From the NCBI RefSeq assembly GCF_963966145.1, contig NC_091051.1, forward strand, positions 9,238,001-9,302,000: DNA of 64,000 nucleotides, in the 5' to 3' direction. A program made the translations under genes and the position numbers. Under the pieces are notes generated by a model that was given only the letters and a program-made list of their open reading frames with translations, ran no database searches and was not told where the DNA came from. This DNA is from Tenebrio molitor (taxonomy: Eukaryota > Arthropoda > Insecta > Coleoptera > Tenebrionidae). How positions within the stretch are numbered: the first letter of the stretch is position 1; every line of letters starts with the position of its first letter. Positions 59,001 to 64,000 of the stretch are shown here, piece after piece.

Positions 59001-62000
59001 TGCCAGTCGGAGTGGTAGATTCAGTGGAGCTCGAAGTTTCGACGCTCGTGCTTTCACTCAAAGGCGTAGTTGTTGTGGTTGAGCTCGTAACTGTGCCAGT
59101 CGGAGTGGTAGATTCAGTGGAGCTCGAAGTTTCGACGCTCGTGCTTTCACTCAAAGGCGTAGTTGTTGTGGTTGAGCTCGTAACTGTGCCAGTGGAAGTG
59201 GTAGAATCAGTGGAGCTCGAAGTTTCGGCGCTCGTGCTTTCACTCAAAGGCGTAGTTGTTGTGGTTGAGCTCGTAACTGTGCCAGTCGGAGTGGTAGATT
59301 CAGTGGAGCTCGAAGTTTCGACGCTCGTGCTTTCACTCAAAGGCGTAGTTGTTGTGGTTGAGCTCGTAACTGTGCCAGTCGGAGTGGTAGATTCAGTGGA
59401 GCTCGAAGTTTCGACGCTCGTGCTTTCACTCAAAGGCGTAGTTGTTGTGGTTGAGCTCGTAACTGTGCCAGTGGAAGTGGTAGAATCAGTGGAGCTCGAA
59501 GTTTCGGCGCTCGTGCTTTCACTCAAAGGCGTAGTTGTTGTGGTTGAGCTCGTAACTGTGCCAGTCGGAGTGGTAGATTCAGTGGAGCTCGAAGTTTCGA
59601 CGCTCGTGCTTTCACTCAAAGGCGTAGTTGTTGTGGTTGAGCTCGTAACTGTGCCAGTCGGAGTGGTAGATTCAGTGGAGCTCGAAGTTTCGGTGCTCGT
59701 GCTTTCACTGAAAGGCGTAGTTGTTGTGGTTGAGCTCGTAACTGTGCCAGTGGAAGTGGTAGAATCAGTGGAGCTCGAAGTTTCGGCGCTCGTGCTTTCA
59801 CTCAAAGGCGTAGTTGTTGTGGTTGAGCTCGTAACTGTGGCAGTCGGAGTGGTAGATTCAGTGGAGCTCGAAGTTTCGGTGCTCGTGCTTTCACTGAAAG
59901 GCGTAGTTGTTGTGGTTGAGCTCGTAACTGTGCCAGTGGAAGTGGTAGAATCAGTGGAGCTCGAAGTTTCGGCGCTCGTGCTTTCACTCAAAGGCGTAGT
60001 TGTTGTGGTTGAGCTCGTAACTGTGCCAGTCGGAGTGGTAGATTCAGTGGAGCTCGAAGTTTCGGCGCTCGTGCTTTCACTCGAAGGCGTAGTTGTTGTG
60101 GTTGAGCTCGTAACTGTGCCAGTGGGAGTGGTAGCTTCAGTCGTGCTCGAAGTTTCGGTACCTGTGCTTTCACTGGAAGGCATGGTGGTTGTGGTTGAGC
60201 TCGTAACTGTGCCAGTCGGAGTGGTAGATTCTGTGGAGCTCGAAGTTTTGGTGCTCGTGCTTTCACTGAAAGGCGTGGTTGTTGTGGTTGAGCCCGTAAC
60301 TGTTCCAGTCGGAGTGGTAGATTCAGTGGAGCTCGAAGTTTCGACGCTCGTGCTTTCACTCAAAGGCGTAGTTGTTGTGGTTGAGCTCGTAACTGTGCCA
60401 GTCGGAGTGGTAGATTCTGTGGAGCTCGAAGTTTCGGTGCTCGTGCTTTCACTGAAAGGCGTAGTTGTTGTGGTTGAGCTCGTAACTGTGCCAGTCGGAG
60501 TGGTAGATTCAGTGGAGCTCGAAGTTTCGGTGCTCGTGCTTTCACTGAAAGGCGTAGTTGTTGTGGTTGAGCTCGTAACTGTGCCAGTGGAAGTGGTAGA
60601 ATCAGTGGAGCTCGAAGTTTCGGCGCTCGTGCTTTCACTCAAAGGCGTAGTTGTTGTGGTTGAGCTCGTAACTGTGCCAGTCGGAGTGGTAGATTCAGTG
60701 GAGCTCGAAGTTTCGACGCTCGTGCTTTCACTCAAAGGCGTAGTTGTTGTGGTTGAGCTCGTAACTGTGCCAGTCGGAGTGGTAGATTCAGTGGAGCTCG
60801 AAGTTTCGACGCTCGTGCTTTCACTCAAAGGCGTAGTTGTTGTGGTTGAGCTCGTAACTGTGCCAGTGGAAGTGGTAGAATCAGTGGAGCTCGAAGTTTC
60901 GGCGCTCGTGCTTTCACTCAAAGGCGTAGTTGTTGTGGTTGAGCTCGTAACTGTGCCAGTCGGAGTGGTAGATTCAGTGGAGCTCGAAGTTTCGACGCTC
61001 GTGCTTTCACTCAAAGGCGTAGTTGTTGTGGTTGAGCTCGTAACTGTGCCAGTCGGAGTGGTAGATTCAGTGGAGCTCGAAGTTTCGGTGCTCGTGCTTT
61101 CACTGAAAGGCGTAGTTGTTGTGGTTGAGCTCGTAACTGTGCCAGTGGAAGTGGTAGAATCAGTGGAGCTCGAAGTTTCGGCGCTCGTGCTTTCACTCAA
61201 AGGCGTAGTTGTTGTGGTTGAGCTCGTAACTGTGCCAGTCGGTGTGGTAGATTCAGTGGAGCTCGAAGCTTCGGTGCTGGTGCTTTCACTGAAAGGCGTA
61301 GTTGTTGTGGTTGAGCCCGTAACTGTTCCAGTCGGAGTGGTAGATTCAGTGGAGCTCGAAGTTTCGACGCTCGTGCTTTCACTCAAAGGCGTAGTTGTTG
61401 TGGTTGAGCTCGTAACTGTGCCAGTCGGAGTGGTAGATTCTGTGGAGCTCGAAGTTTCGGTGCTCGTGCTTTCACTGAAAGGCGTAGTTGTTGTGGTTGA
61501 GCTCGTAACTGTGCCAGTGGGAGTGGTAGCTTCAGTCGTGCTCGAAGTTTCGGTGCTTGTGCTTTCACTGGAAGGCATGGTGGTTGTGGTTGAGCTCGTA
61601 ACTGTGCCAGTGGGAGTGGTAGATTCAGTGGAGCTCGAAGTTTCGGCGCTCGTGCTTTCACTGAAAGGCGTAGTTGTTGTGGTTGAGATCGTAACTGTGC
61701 CAGTGGGAGTGGTAGATTCAGTGGAGCTCGAAGTTTCGGTGCTCGTGCTTTCACTGAAAGGCGTAGTTGTTGTGGTTGAGCTCGTAACTGTGCCAGTGGG
61801 AGTGGTAGCTTCAGTCGTGCTCGAAGTTTCGGTGCTTGTGCTTTCACTGGAAGGCATGGTGGTTGTGGTTGAGCTCGTAACTGTGCCAGTGGGAGTGGTA
61901 GATTCAGTGGAGCTCGAAGTTTCGGTGCTCGTGCTTTCACTGAAAGGCGTAGTTGTTGTGGTTGAGCTCGTAACTGTGCCAGTGGAAGTGGTAGAATCAG

Positions 62001-64000
62001 TGGAGCTCGAAGTTTCGGCGCTCGTGCTTTCACTCAAAGGCGTAGTTGTTGTGGTTGAGCTCGTAACTGTGCCAGTCGGAGTGGTAGATTCAGTGGAGCT
62101 CGAAGTTTCGACGCTCGTGCTTTCACTCAAAGGCGTAGTTGTTGTGGTTGAGCTCGTAACTGTGCCAGTCGGAGTGGTAGATTCAGTGGAGCTCGAAGTT
62201 TCGACGCTCGTGCTTTCACTCAAAGGCGTAGTTGTTGTGGTTGAGCTCGTAACTGTGCCAGTGGAAGTGGTAGAATCAGTGGAGCTCGAAGTTTCGGCGC
62301 TCGTGCTTTCACTCAAAGGCGTAGTTGTTGTGGTTGAGCTCGTAACTGTGCCAGTCGGAGTGGTAGATTCAGTGGAGCTCGAAGTTTCGACGCTCGTGCT
62401 TTCACTCAAAGGCGTAGTTGTTGTGGTTGAGCTCGTAACTGTGCCAGTCGGAGTGGTAGATTCAGTGGAGCTCGAAGTTTCGACGCTCGTGCTTTCACTC
62501 AAAGGCGTAGTTGTTGTGGTTGAGCTCGTAACTGTGCCAGTGGAAGTGGTAGAATCAGTGGAGCTCGAAGTTTCGGCGCTCGTGCTTTCACTCAAAGGCG
62601 TAGTTGTTGTGGTTGAGCTCGTAACTGTGCCAGTCGGAGTGGTAGATTCAGTGGAGCTCGAAGTTTCGACGCTCGTGCTTTCACTCAAAGGCGTAGTTGT
62701 TGTGGTTGAGCTCGTAACTGTGCCAGTCGGAGTGGTAGATTCAGTGGAGCTCGAAGTTTCGACGCTCGTGCTTTCACTCAAAGGCGTAGTTGTTGTGGTT
62801 GAGCTCGTAACTGTGCCAGTGGAAGTGGTAGAATCAGTGGAGCTCGAAGTTTCGGCGCTCGTGCTTTCACTCAAAGGCGTAGTTGTTGTGGTTGAGCTCG
62901 TAACTGTGCCAGTCGGAGTGGTAGATTCAGTGGAGCTCGAAGTTTCGACGCTCGTGCTTTCACTCAAAGGCGTAGTTGTTGTGGTTGAGCTCGTAACTGT
63001 GCCAGTCGGAGTGGTAGATTCAGTGGAGCTCGAAGTTTCGGTGCTCGTGCTTTCACTGAAAGGCGTAGTTGTTGTGGTTGAGCTCGTAACTGTGCCAGTG
63101 GAAGTGGTAGAATCAGTGGAGCTCGAAGTTTCGGCGCTCGTGCTTTCACTCAAAGGCGTAGTTGTTGTGGTTGAGCTCGTAACTGTGGCAGTCGGAGTGG
63201 TAGATTCAGTGGAGCTCGAAGTTTCGGTGCTCGTGCTTTCACTGAAAGGCGTAGTTGTTGTGGTTGAGCTCGTAACTGTGCCAGTGGAAGTGGTAGAATC
63301 AGTGGAGCTCGAAGTTTCGGCGCTCGTGCTTTCACTCAAAGGCGTAGTTGTTGTGGTTGAGCTCGTAACTGTGCCAGTCGGAGTGGTAGATTCAGTGGAG
63401 CTCGAAGTTTCGGCGCTCGTGCTTTCACTCGAAGGCGTAGTTGTTGTGGTTGAGCTCGTAACTGTGCCAGTGGGAGTGGTAGCTTCAGTCGTGCTCGAAG
63501 TTTCGGTACCTGTGCTTTCACTGGAAGGCATGGTGGTTGTGGTTGAGCTCGTAACTGTGCCAGTCGGAGTGGTAGATTCTGTGGAGCTCGAAGTTTTGGT
63601 GCTCGTGCTTTCACTGAAAGGCGTGGTTGTTGTGGTTGAGCCCGTAACTGTTCCAGTCGGAGTGGTAGATTCAGTGGAGCTCGAAGTTTCGACGCTCGTG
63701 CTTTCACTCAAAGGCGTAGTTGTTGTGGTTGAGCTCGTAACTGTGCCAGTCGGAGTGGTAGATTCTGTGGAGCTCGAAGTTTCGGTGCTCGTGCTTTCAC
63801 TGAAAGGCGTAGTTGTTGTGGTTGAGCTCGTAACTGTGCCAGTCGGAGTGGTAGATTCAGTGGAGCTCGAAGTTTCGGTGCTCGTGCTTTCACTGAAAGG
63901 CGTAGTTGTTGTGGTTGAGCTCGTAACTGTGCCAGTCGGAGTGGTAGATTCAGTGGAGCTCGAAGTTTCGACGCTCGTGCTTTCACTCAAAGGCGTAGTT
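47038..64000 (-). CDS. giant Ser/Thr-rich mucin with three C-terminal chitin-binding domains, 5' end outside the window
   Basis: One uninterrupted minus-strand frame reaches the window edge and codes for more than 5,650 residues. Almost all of it is a tandem 31-residue repeat (about 175 copies), near SSTTTTTPFSESTSTETSSS followed by TESTTPTGTVT. In this consensus 23 of 31 residues are Ser or Thr (74%), with Pro and Glu, which predicts dense O-glycosylation. The last about 190 residues form three peritrophin-A (CBM14) domains with six Cys each, at about 47425-47590, 47241-47404 and 47050-47215 (for example KYPDPVDCSKFHLC, LFPHPTDCNRYYKC, RFPVETNCKEYYEC). CBM14 domains bind chitin; the combination suggests an extracellular mucin of the peritrophic matrix, cuticle or a secretion. 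The N-terminal part with a signal peptide is not visible. Repeat copy number may depend on assembly. Confidence 0.93.
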   Translation of the reverse strand, partial: TTPLSESTSVETSSSTESTTPTGTVTSSTTTTTPFSESTSTETSSSTESTTPTGTVTSSTTTTTPFSESTSTETSSSTESTTPTGTVTSSTTTTTPLSESTSVETSSSTESTTPTGTVTGSTTTTTPFSESTSTKTSSSTESTTPTGTVTSSTTTTMPSSESTGTETSSTTEATTPTGTVTSSTTTTTPSSESTSAETSSSTESTTPTGTVTSSTTTTTPLSESTSAETSSSTDSTTSTGTVTSSTTTTTPFSESTSTETSSSTESTTPTATVTSSTTTTTPLSESTSAETSSSTDSTTSTGTVTSSTTTTTPFSESTSTETSSSTESTTPTGTVTSSTTTTTPLSESTSVETSSSTESTTPTGTVTSSTTTTTPLSESTSAETSSSTDSTTSTGTVTSSTTTTTPLSESTSVETSSSTESTTPTGTVTSSTTTTTPLSESTSVETSSSTESTTPTGTVTSSTTTTTPLSESTSAETSSSTDSTTSTGTVTSSTTTTTPLSESTSVETSSSTESTTPTGTVTSSTTTTTPLSESTSVETSSSTESTTPTGTVTSSTTTTTPLSESTSAETSSSTDSTTSTGTVTSSTTTTTPLSESTSVETSSSTESTTPTGTVTSSTTTTTPLSESTSVETSSSTESTTPTGTVTSSTTTTTPLSESTSAETSSSTDSTTSTGTVTSSTTTTTPFSESTSTETSSSTESTTPTGTVTSSTTTTMPSSESTSTETSSTTEATTPTGTVTSSTTTTTPFSESTSTETSSSTESTTPTGTVTISTTTTTPFSESTSAETSSSTESTTPTGTVTSSTTTTMPSSESTSTETSSTTEATTPTGTVTSSTTTTTPFSESTSTETSSSTESTTPTGTVTSSTTTTTPLSESTSVETSSSTESTTPTGTVTGSTTTTTPFSESTSTEASSSTESTTPTGTVTSSTTTTTPLSESTSAETSSSTDSTTSTGTVTSSTTTTTPFSESTSTETSSSTESTTPTGTVTSSTTTTTPLSESTSVETSSSTESTTPTGTVTSSTTTTTPLSESTSAETSSSTDSTTSTGTVTSSTTTTTPLSESTSVETSSSTESTTPTGTVTSSTTTTTPLSESTSVETSSSTESTTPTGTVTSSTTTTTPLSESTSAETSSSTDSTTSTGTVTSSTTTTTPFSESTSTETSSSTESTTPTGTVTSSTTTTTPFSESTSTETSSSTESTTPTGTVTSSTTTTTPLSESTSVETSSSTESTTPTGTVTGSTTTTTPFSESTSTKTSSSTESTTPTGTVTSSTTTTMPSSESTGTETSSTTEATTPTGTVTSSTTTTTPSSESTSAETSSSTESTTPTGTVTSSTTTTTPLSESTSAETSSSTDSTTSTGTVTSSTTTTTPFSESTSTETSSSTESTTPTATVTSSTTTTTPLSESTSAETSSSTDSTTSTGTVTSSTTTTTPFSESTSTETSSSTESTTPTGTVTSSTTTTTPLSESTSVETSSSTESTTPTGTVTSSTTTTTPLSESTSAETSSSTDSTTSTGTVTSSTTTTTPLSESTSVETSSSTESTTPTGTVTSSTTTTTPLSESTSVETSSSTESTTPTGTVTSSTTTTTPLSESTSAETSSSTDSTTSTGTVTSSTTTTTPLSESTSVETSSSTESTTPTGTVTSSTTTTTPLSESTSVETSSSTESTTPTGTVTSSTTTTTPLSESTSAETSSSTDSTTSTGTVTSSTTTTTPFSESTSTEASSSTESTTPTGTVTSSTTTTTPLSESTSAETSSSTDSTTSTGTVTSSTTTTTPFSESTSTETSSSTESTTPTGTVTSSTTTTTPLSESTSVETSSSTESTTPTGTVTSSTTTTTPLSESTSAETSSSTDSTTSTGTVTSSTTTTTPLSESTSVETSSSTESTTPTGTVTSSTTTTTPLSESTSVETSSSTESTTPTGTVTSSTTTTTPLSESTSAETSSSTDSTTSTGTVTSSTTTTTPFSESTSTETSSSTESTTPTGTVTSSTTTTTPFSESTSTETSSSTESTTPTGTVTSSTTTTTPLSESTSVETSSSTESTTPTGTVTGSTTTTTPFSESTSTKTSSSTESTTPTGTVTSSTTTTMPSSESTGTETSSTTEATTPTGTVTSSTTTTTPSSESTSAETSSSTESTTPTGTVTSSTTTTTPLSESTSAETSSSTDSTTSTGTVTSSTTTTTPFSESTSTETSSSTESTTPTATVTSSTTTTTPLSESTSVETSSSTESTTPTGTVTSSTTTTTPFSESTSTETSSSTGSTTPTGTVTSSTTTTMPSSESTSTETSSTTEATTPTGTVTSSTTTTTPFSESTSTETSSSTESTTPTGTVTSSTTTTMPSSESTSTETSSTTEATTPTGTVTSSTTTTPFSESTSTETSSSTESTTPTGTVTSSTTTTMPSSESTSTETSSTTEATTPTGTVTSSTTTTTPFSESTSTETSSSTESTTPTGTVTISTTTTTPFSESTSAETSSSTESTTPTGTVTSSTTTTMPSSESTSTETSSTTEATTPTGTVTSSTTTTTPFSESTSTETSSSTESTTPTGTVTSSTTTTTPLSESTSVETSSSTESTTPTGTVTGSTTTTTPFSESTSTEASSSTESTTPTGTVTSSTTTTTPLSESTSAETSSSTDSTTSTGTVTSSTTTTTPFSESTSTETSSSTESTTPTGTVTSSTTTTTPLSESTSVETSSSTESTTPTGTVTSSTTTTTPLSESTSAETSSSTDSTTSTGTVTSSTTTTTPLSESTSVETSSSTESTTPTGTVTSSTTTTTPLSESTSVETSSSTESTTPTGTVTSSTTTTTPLSESTSAETSSSTDSTTSTGTVTSSTTTTTPFSESTSTETSSSTESTTPTGTVTSSTTTTTPFSESTSTETSSSTESTTPTGTVTSSTTTTTPLSESTSVETSSSTESTTPTGTVTGSTTTTTPFSESTSTKTSSSTESTTPTGTVTSSTTTTMPSSESTGTETSSTTEATTPTGTVTSSTTTTTPSSESTSAETSSSTESTTPTGTVTSSTTTTTPLSESTSAETSSSTDSTTSTGTVTSSTTTTTPFSESTSTETSSSTESTTPTATVTSSTTTTTPLSESTSVETSSSTESTTPTGTVTSSTTTTTPFSESTSTETSSSTGSTTPTGTVTSSTTTTMPSSESTSTETSSTTDSTTPTGTVTSSTTTTTPFSESTSTETSSSTESTTPTGTVTISTTTTTPLSESTSVETSSSTESTTPTGTVTSSTTTTTPFSESTSTETSSSTESTTPTGTVTSSTTTTTPLSESTSVETSSSTESTTPTGTVTGSTTTTTPFSESTCTETSSSTESTTPTGTVTSSTTTTMPSSESTSTETSSSTESTTPTGTVTSSTTTTTPLSEGTSVETSSSTESTTPTGTVTGSTTTTKPFSESTSTETSSSTESTTPTGTVTSSTTTTMPSSESTNTETSSTTEATTPTGTVTSSTTTTTLLSESTSVETSSSTESTTPTGTVTSSTTTTTPLSESTSAETSSSTESTTPTGTVTSSTTTTTPFSESTSTETSSSTESTTPTGTVTSSTTTTTPLSESTSAETSSSTESTTPTGTVTSSTTTTTPFSESTSTETSSSTESTTPTGTVTSSTTTTMPSSESTSVETSSSPESTTPTGTVTSSTTTTTPLSESTSAETSSPTESTTPTGTVTSSTTTTMPSSESTSTETSSTTEATTPTGTVTSSTTTTTPFSESTSTEASSSTESTTPTGTVTRSTTTTTPLSESTSAETSSSTDSTTSTGTVTSSTTTTTPFSESTSTETSSSTESTTPTGTVTSSTTTTTPLSESTSVETSSSTESTTPTGTVTSSTTTTTPLSESTSVETSSSTESTTPTGTVTSSTTTTTPLSESTSVETSSSTESTTPTGTVTSSTTTTMPSSESTSTETSSSTESTTPTGTVTSSTTTTMPSSESTSTETSSTTEATTPTGTVTSSTTTTTPLSESTSVETSSSTESTTPTGTVTSSTTTTTPLSESTSAATSSSTESSTPTGTVTSSTTTTTPFSESTSTETSSSTESTTPTGTVTSSTTTTTPFSESTSTETSSSTESTTPTGTVTSSTTTTTPLSESTSAETSSSTESTTPTGTVTSSTTTTTPLSESTSAETSSSTESTTPTGTVTSSTTTTTPFSESTSTETSSSTESTTPTGTVTSSTTTTTPLSESTSAETSSSTESTTPTGTVTSSTTTTTPFSESTSTETSSSTESTTPTGTVTSSTTTTTPLSESTSAETSSSTESTTPTGTVTSSTTTTTPFSESTSTETSSSTESTTPTGTVTSSTTTTTPLSESTSVETSSSTESTTPTSTVTSSTTTTTLLSESTSVETSSSTESTTPTGTVTSSTTTTTPLSESTSVETSSSTESTTPTGTVTGSTTTTTPFSESTSTETSSSTESTTPTGTVTSSTTTTMPSSESTSTETSSTTEATTPTGTVTSSTTTTTPFSESTSTETSSSTESTTPTGTVTSSTTTTTPLSESTSVETSSSTESTTPTGTVTDSTTTTTPFSESTSTETSSSTESTTPTGTVTSSTTTTMPSSESTSTETSSSTESTTPTGTVTSSTTTTMPSSESTSTETSSTTEATTPTGTVTSSTTTTTPLSESTSAETSSSTESTTPTGTVTSSTTTTTLFSEGTSTETSSSTESTTPTGTVTSSTTTTTPFSESTSTETSSSTESTTPTGTVTSSTTTTMPSSESTSTETSSTTEATTPTGTVTSSTTTTTPFSESTSTETSSSTESTTPTGTVTGSTTTTTPFSESTSTETSSSTESTTPTGTVTSSTTTTMPSSESTSTETSSTTEATTPTGTVTSSTTTTTPLSESTSVETSSSTESTTPTGTVTSSTTTTMPSSESTSTETSSTTEATTPTGTVTSSTTTTTPFSESTSTETSSSTESTTPTGTVTSSTTTTMPSSESTSTETSSTTEATTPTGTVTSSTTTTTPLSESTSVETSSSTESTTPTGTVTSSTTTTTPLSESTSAETSSSTESTTPTGTVTSSTTTTTPFSESTSTETSSSTESTTPTGTVTSSTTTTTPFSESTSTETSSSTESTTPTGNVTSSTTTTTPLSESTSAETSSSTESTTPTGTVTSSTTTTTPLSESTSAETSSSTESTTPTGTVTSSTTTTTPFSESTSTETSSSTESTTPTGTVTSSTTTTMPSSESTSTETSSTTEATTPTGTVTSSTTRTTPLSESTSVETSSSTESTTPTGTVTSSTTTTTPLSASTSAETSSSTESTTPTGTVTSSTTTTTPFSESTSTETSSSTESTTPTGTVTSSTTTTTPFSESTSTETSSSTESTTPTGTVTSSTTTTTPLSESTSVETSSSTESTTPTGTVTSSTTTTTPLSESTSVETSSSTESTTPTGTVTSSTTTTTPCSESTSSTESTTPTGTVTGSTTTTTRFSESTSAETSSSTESITPTGTVTSSAPTTTPFSESMSTETSSATESTTPTGTATSSTSTTTPRDESTTVVTTSTAKAPPIFICPGIGKYPDPVDCSKFHLCINAVFEIIDVVMSCPGGTLYDAFNQRCTINPVQCPGEEQIVCDRPGLFPHPTDCNRYYKCIWKYIHNHFELRQYRCPPKFEFSAVMKFCIPSRTCQSHNDSFECSEPGRFPVETNCKEYYECKEINGILTKELKSCNLFKLFDRELRRCRNECLVNNCPFD
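47050..47590 (-). other. three chitin-binding peritrophin-A domains
   Basis: Six-Cys domains in a row without intron. Domain 1 has ICPG, DC, LC, SCPGG, RC, QC; domain 2 VC, DC, KC, RC, FC, TC; domain 3 EC, NC, EC, SC, RC and two late Cys (EC, NC). The aromatic residues next to the third Cys, expected for chitin contact, are kept as YYKC in domain 2 and YYEC in domain 3; domain 1 has FHLC. Confidence 0.9.
47640..64000 (-). repeat. 93-base coding tandem array with higher-order structure
   Basis: Unit 93 bases (31 codons), roughly 175 copies, extending past the window. Variants fall in a few classes: TPLSESTSVE, TPFSESTSTE, MPSSESTSTETSSTTEAT and TPLSESTSAE followed by DSTTST. A rare marker (GAAGTTTTGG, changing a Thr codon to Lys) occurs at 55223, 57824, 60242 and 63590, spaced 2601, 2418 and 3348 bases, i.e. 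28 units less one codon, 26 units and 36 units. Units close to the chitin-binding end are the most diverged, one (near 47880) shortened by five codons; another, near 56930, lacks one Thr codon. All changes keep the frame. Confidence 0.95.

Noticed and set aside
47718..63986. Dozens of minus-strand frames coding for Arg/Leu/Pro/Gln-rich repeats across the mucin array
   Set aside because: They are the shifted frame of the 93-base mucin unit. They begin and end at the Leu-type units, which create TGA in that frame, and the CBM14-bearing frame is clearly the coding one.
1..64000. CRISPR arrays, bacterial operons, ribosomal RNA and tRNA genes
   Set aside because: The DNA is eukaryotic. No regularly spaced repeats with unique spacers, no rRNA-like block and no convincing tRNA B-box with a cloverleaf were seen by eye; a tRNA search program would be decisive.

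Overview
The window is nuclear DNA of an insect, most likely a beetle. The protein-coding exons read best as insect orthologues, introns are small to medium with GT/AG borders, the non-coding DNA is very AT-rich, and it is crowded with Tc1/mariner relics, short inverted-repeat elements (MITEs) and foldback palindromes. The species cannot be read from the sequence.

Layout. 1-17.9 kb: the minus-strand first coding exon of a Trim9-type E3 ligase (17869-18618) and, to its left, a gene-poor stretch that may all be Trim9 intron. This stretch holds MITEs, a mariner relic, a broken protein-primed DNA polymerase (Polinton/virus type, 10.58-11.84 kb) split by a MITE, a metalloproteinase-like fragment (13.97-14.39 kb), a 5'-truncated LINE between them and a dense palindrome cluster (14.5-15.15 kb). 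18.8-23.9 kb: no host gene, several MITEs, a coding-like hairpin (19.9-20.07 kb) and a Tc1 relic. 23.95-27.99 kb: two tandem plus-strand genes of the L-2-hydroxyglutarate dehydrogenase family, both with a spliced mitochondrial leader; the first looks like a normal enzyme, the second has lost several family residues. 28-38.7 kb: repeats, including a nearly complete but broken Tc1 element (32546-34057) and a 1.3 kb CAGTG-ended element filled with palindromes (34904-36198). 38.7-41.3 kb: a complete three-exon PGAP2 gene on the minus strand. 41.6-46.5 kb: MITEs and a DNA transposon (about 43.82-45.08 kb) with a small spliced helix-turn-helix gene. 47.04 kb to the window end: the 3' part of a giant minus-strand secreted mucin, more than 5,650 residues of Ser/Thr-rich 31-residue repeats ending in three chitin-binding (peritrophin-A) domains; its 5' end lies outside the window.

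The host genes share no obvious pathway: neuronal ubiquitin ligase, mitochondrial metabolite repair, GPI-anchor remodelling, and an extracellular chitin-associated mucin. The points most worth following are the mucin array and its higher-order repeats, the degenerate L2HGDH paralogue, the foldback families, and the virus-like polymerase/metalloproteinase relic. All exon joins and homologies were read by eye; no search or alignment program was run.
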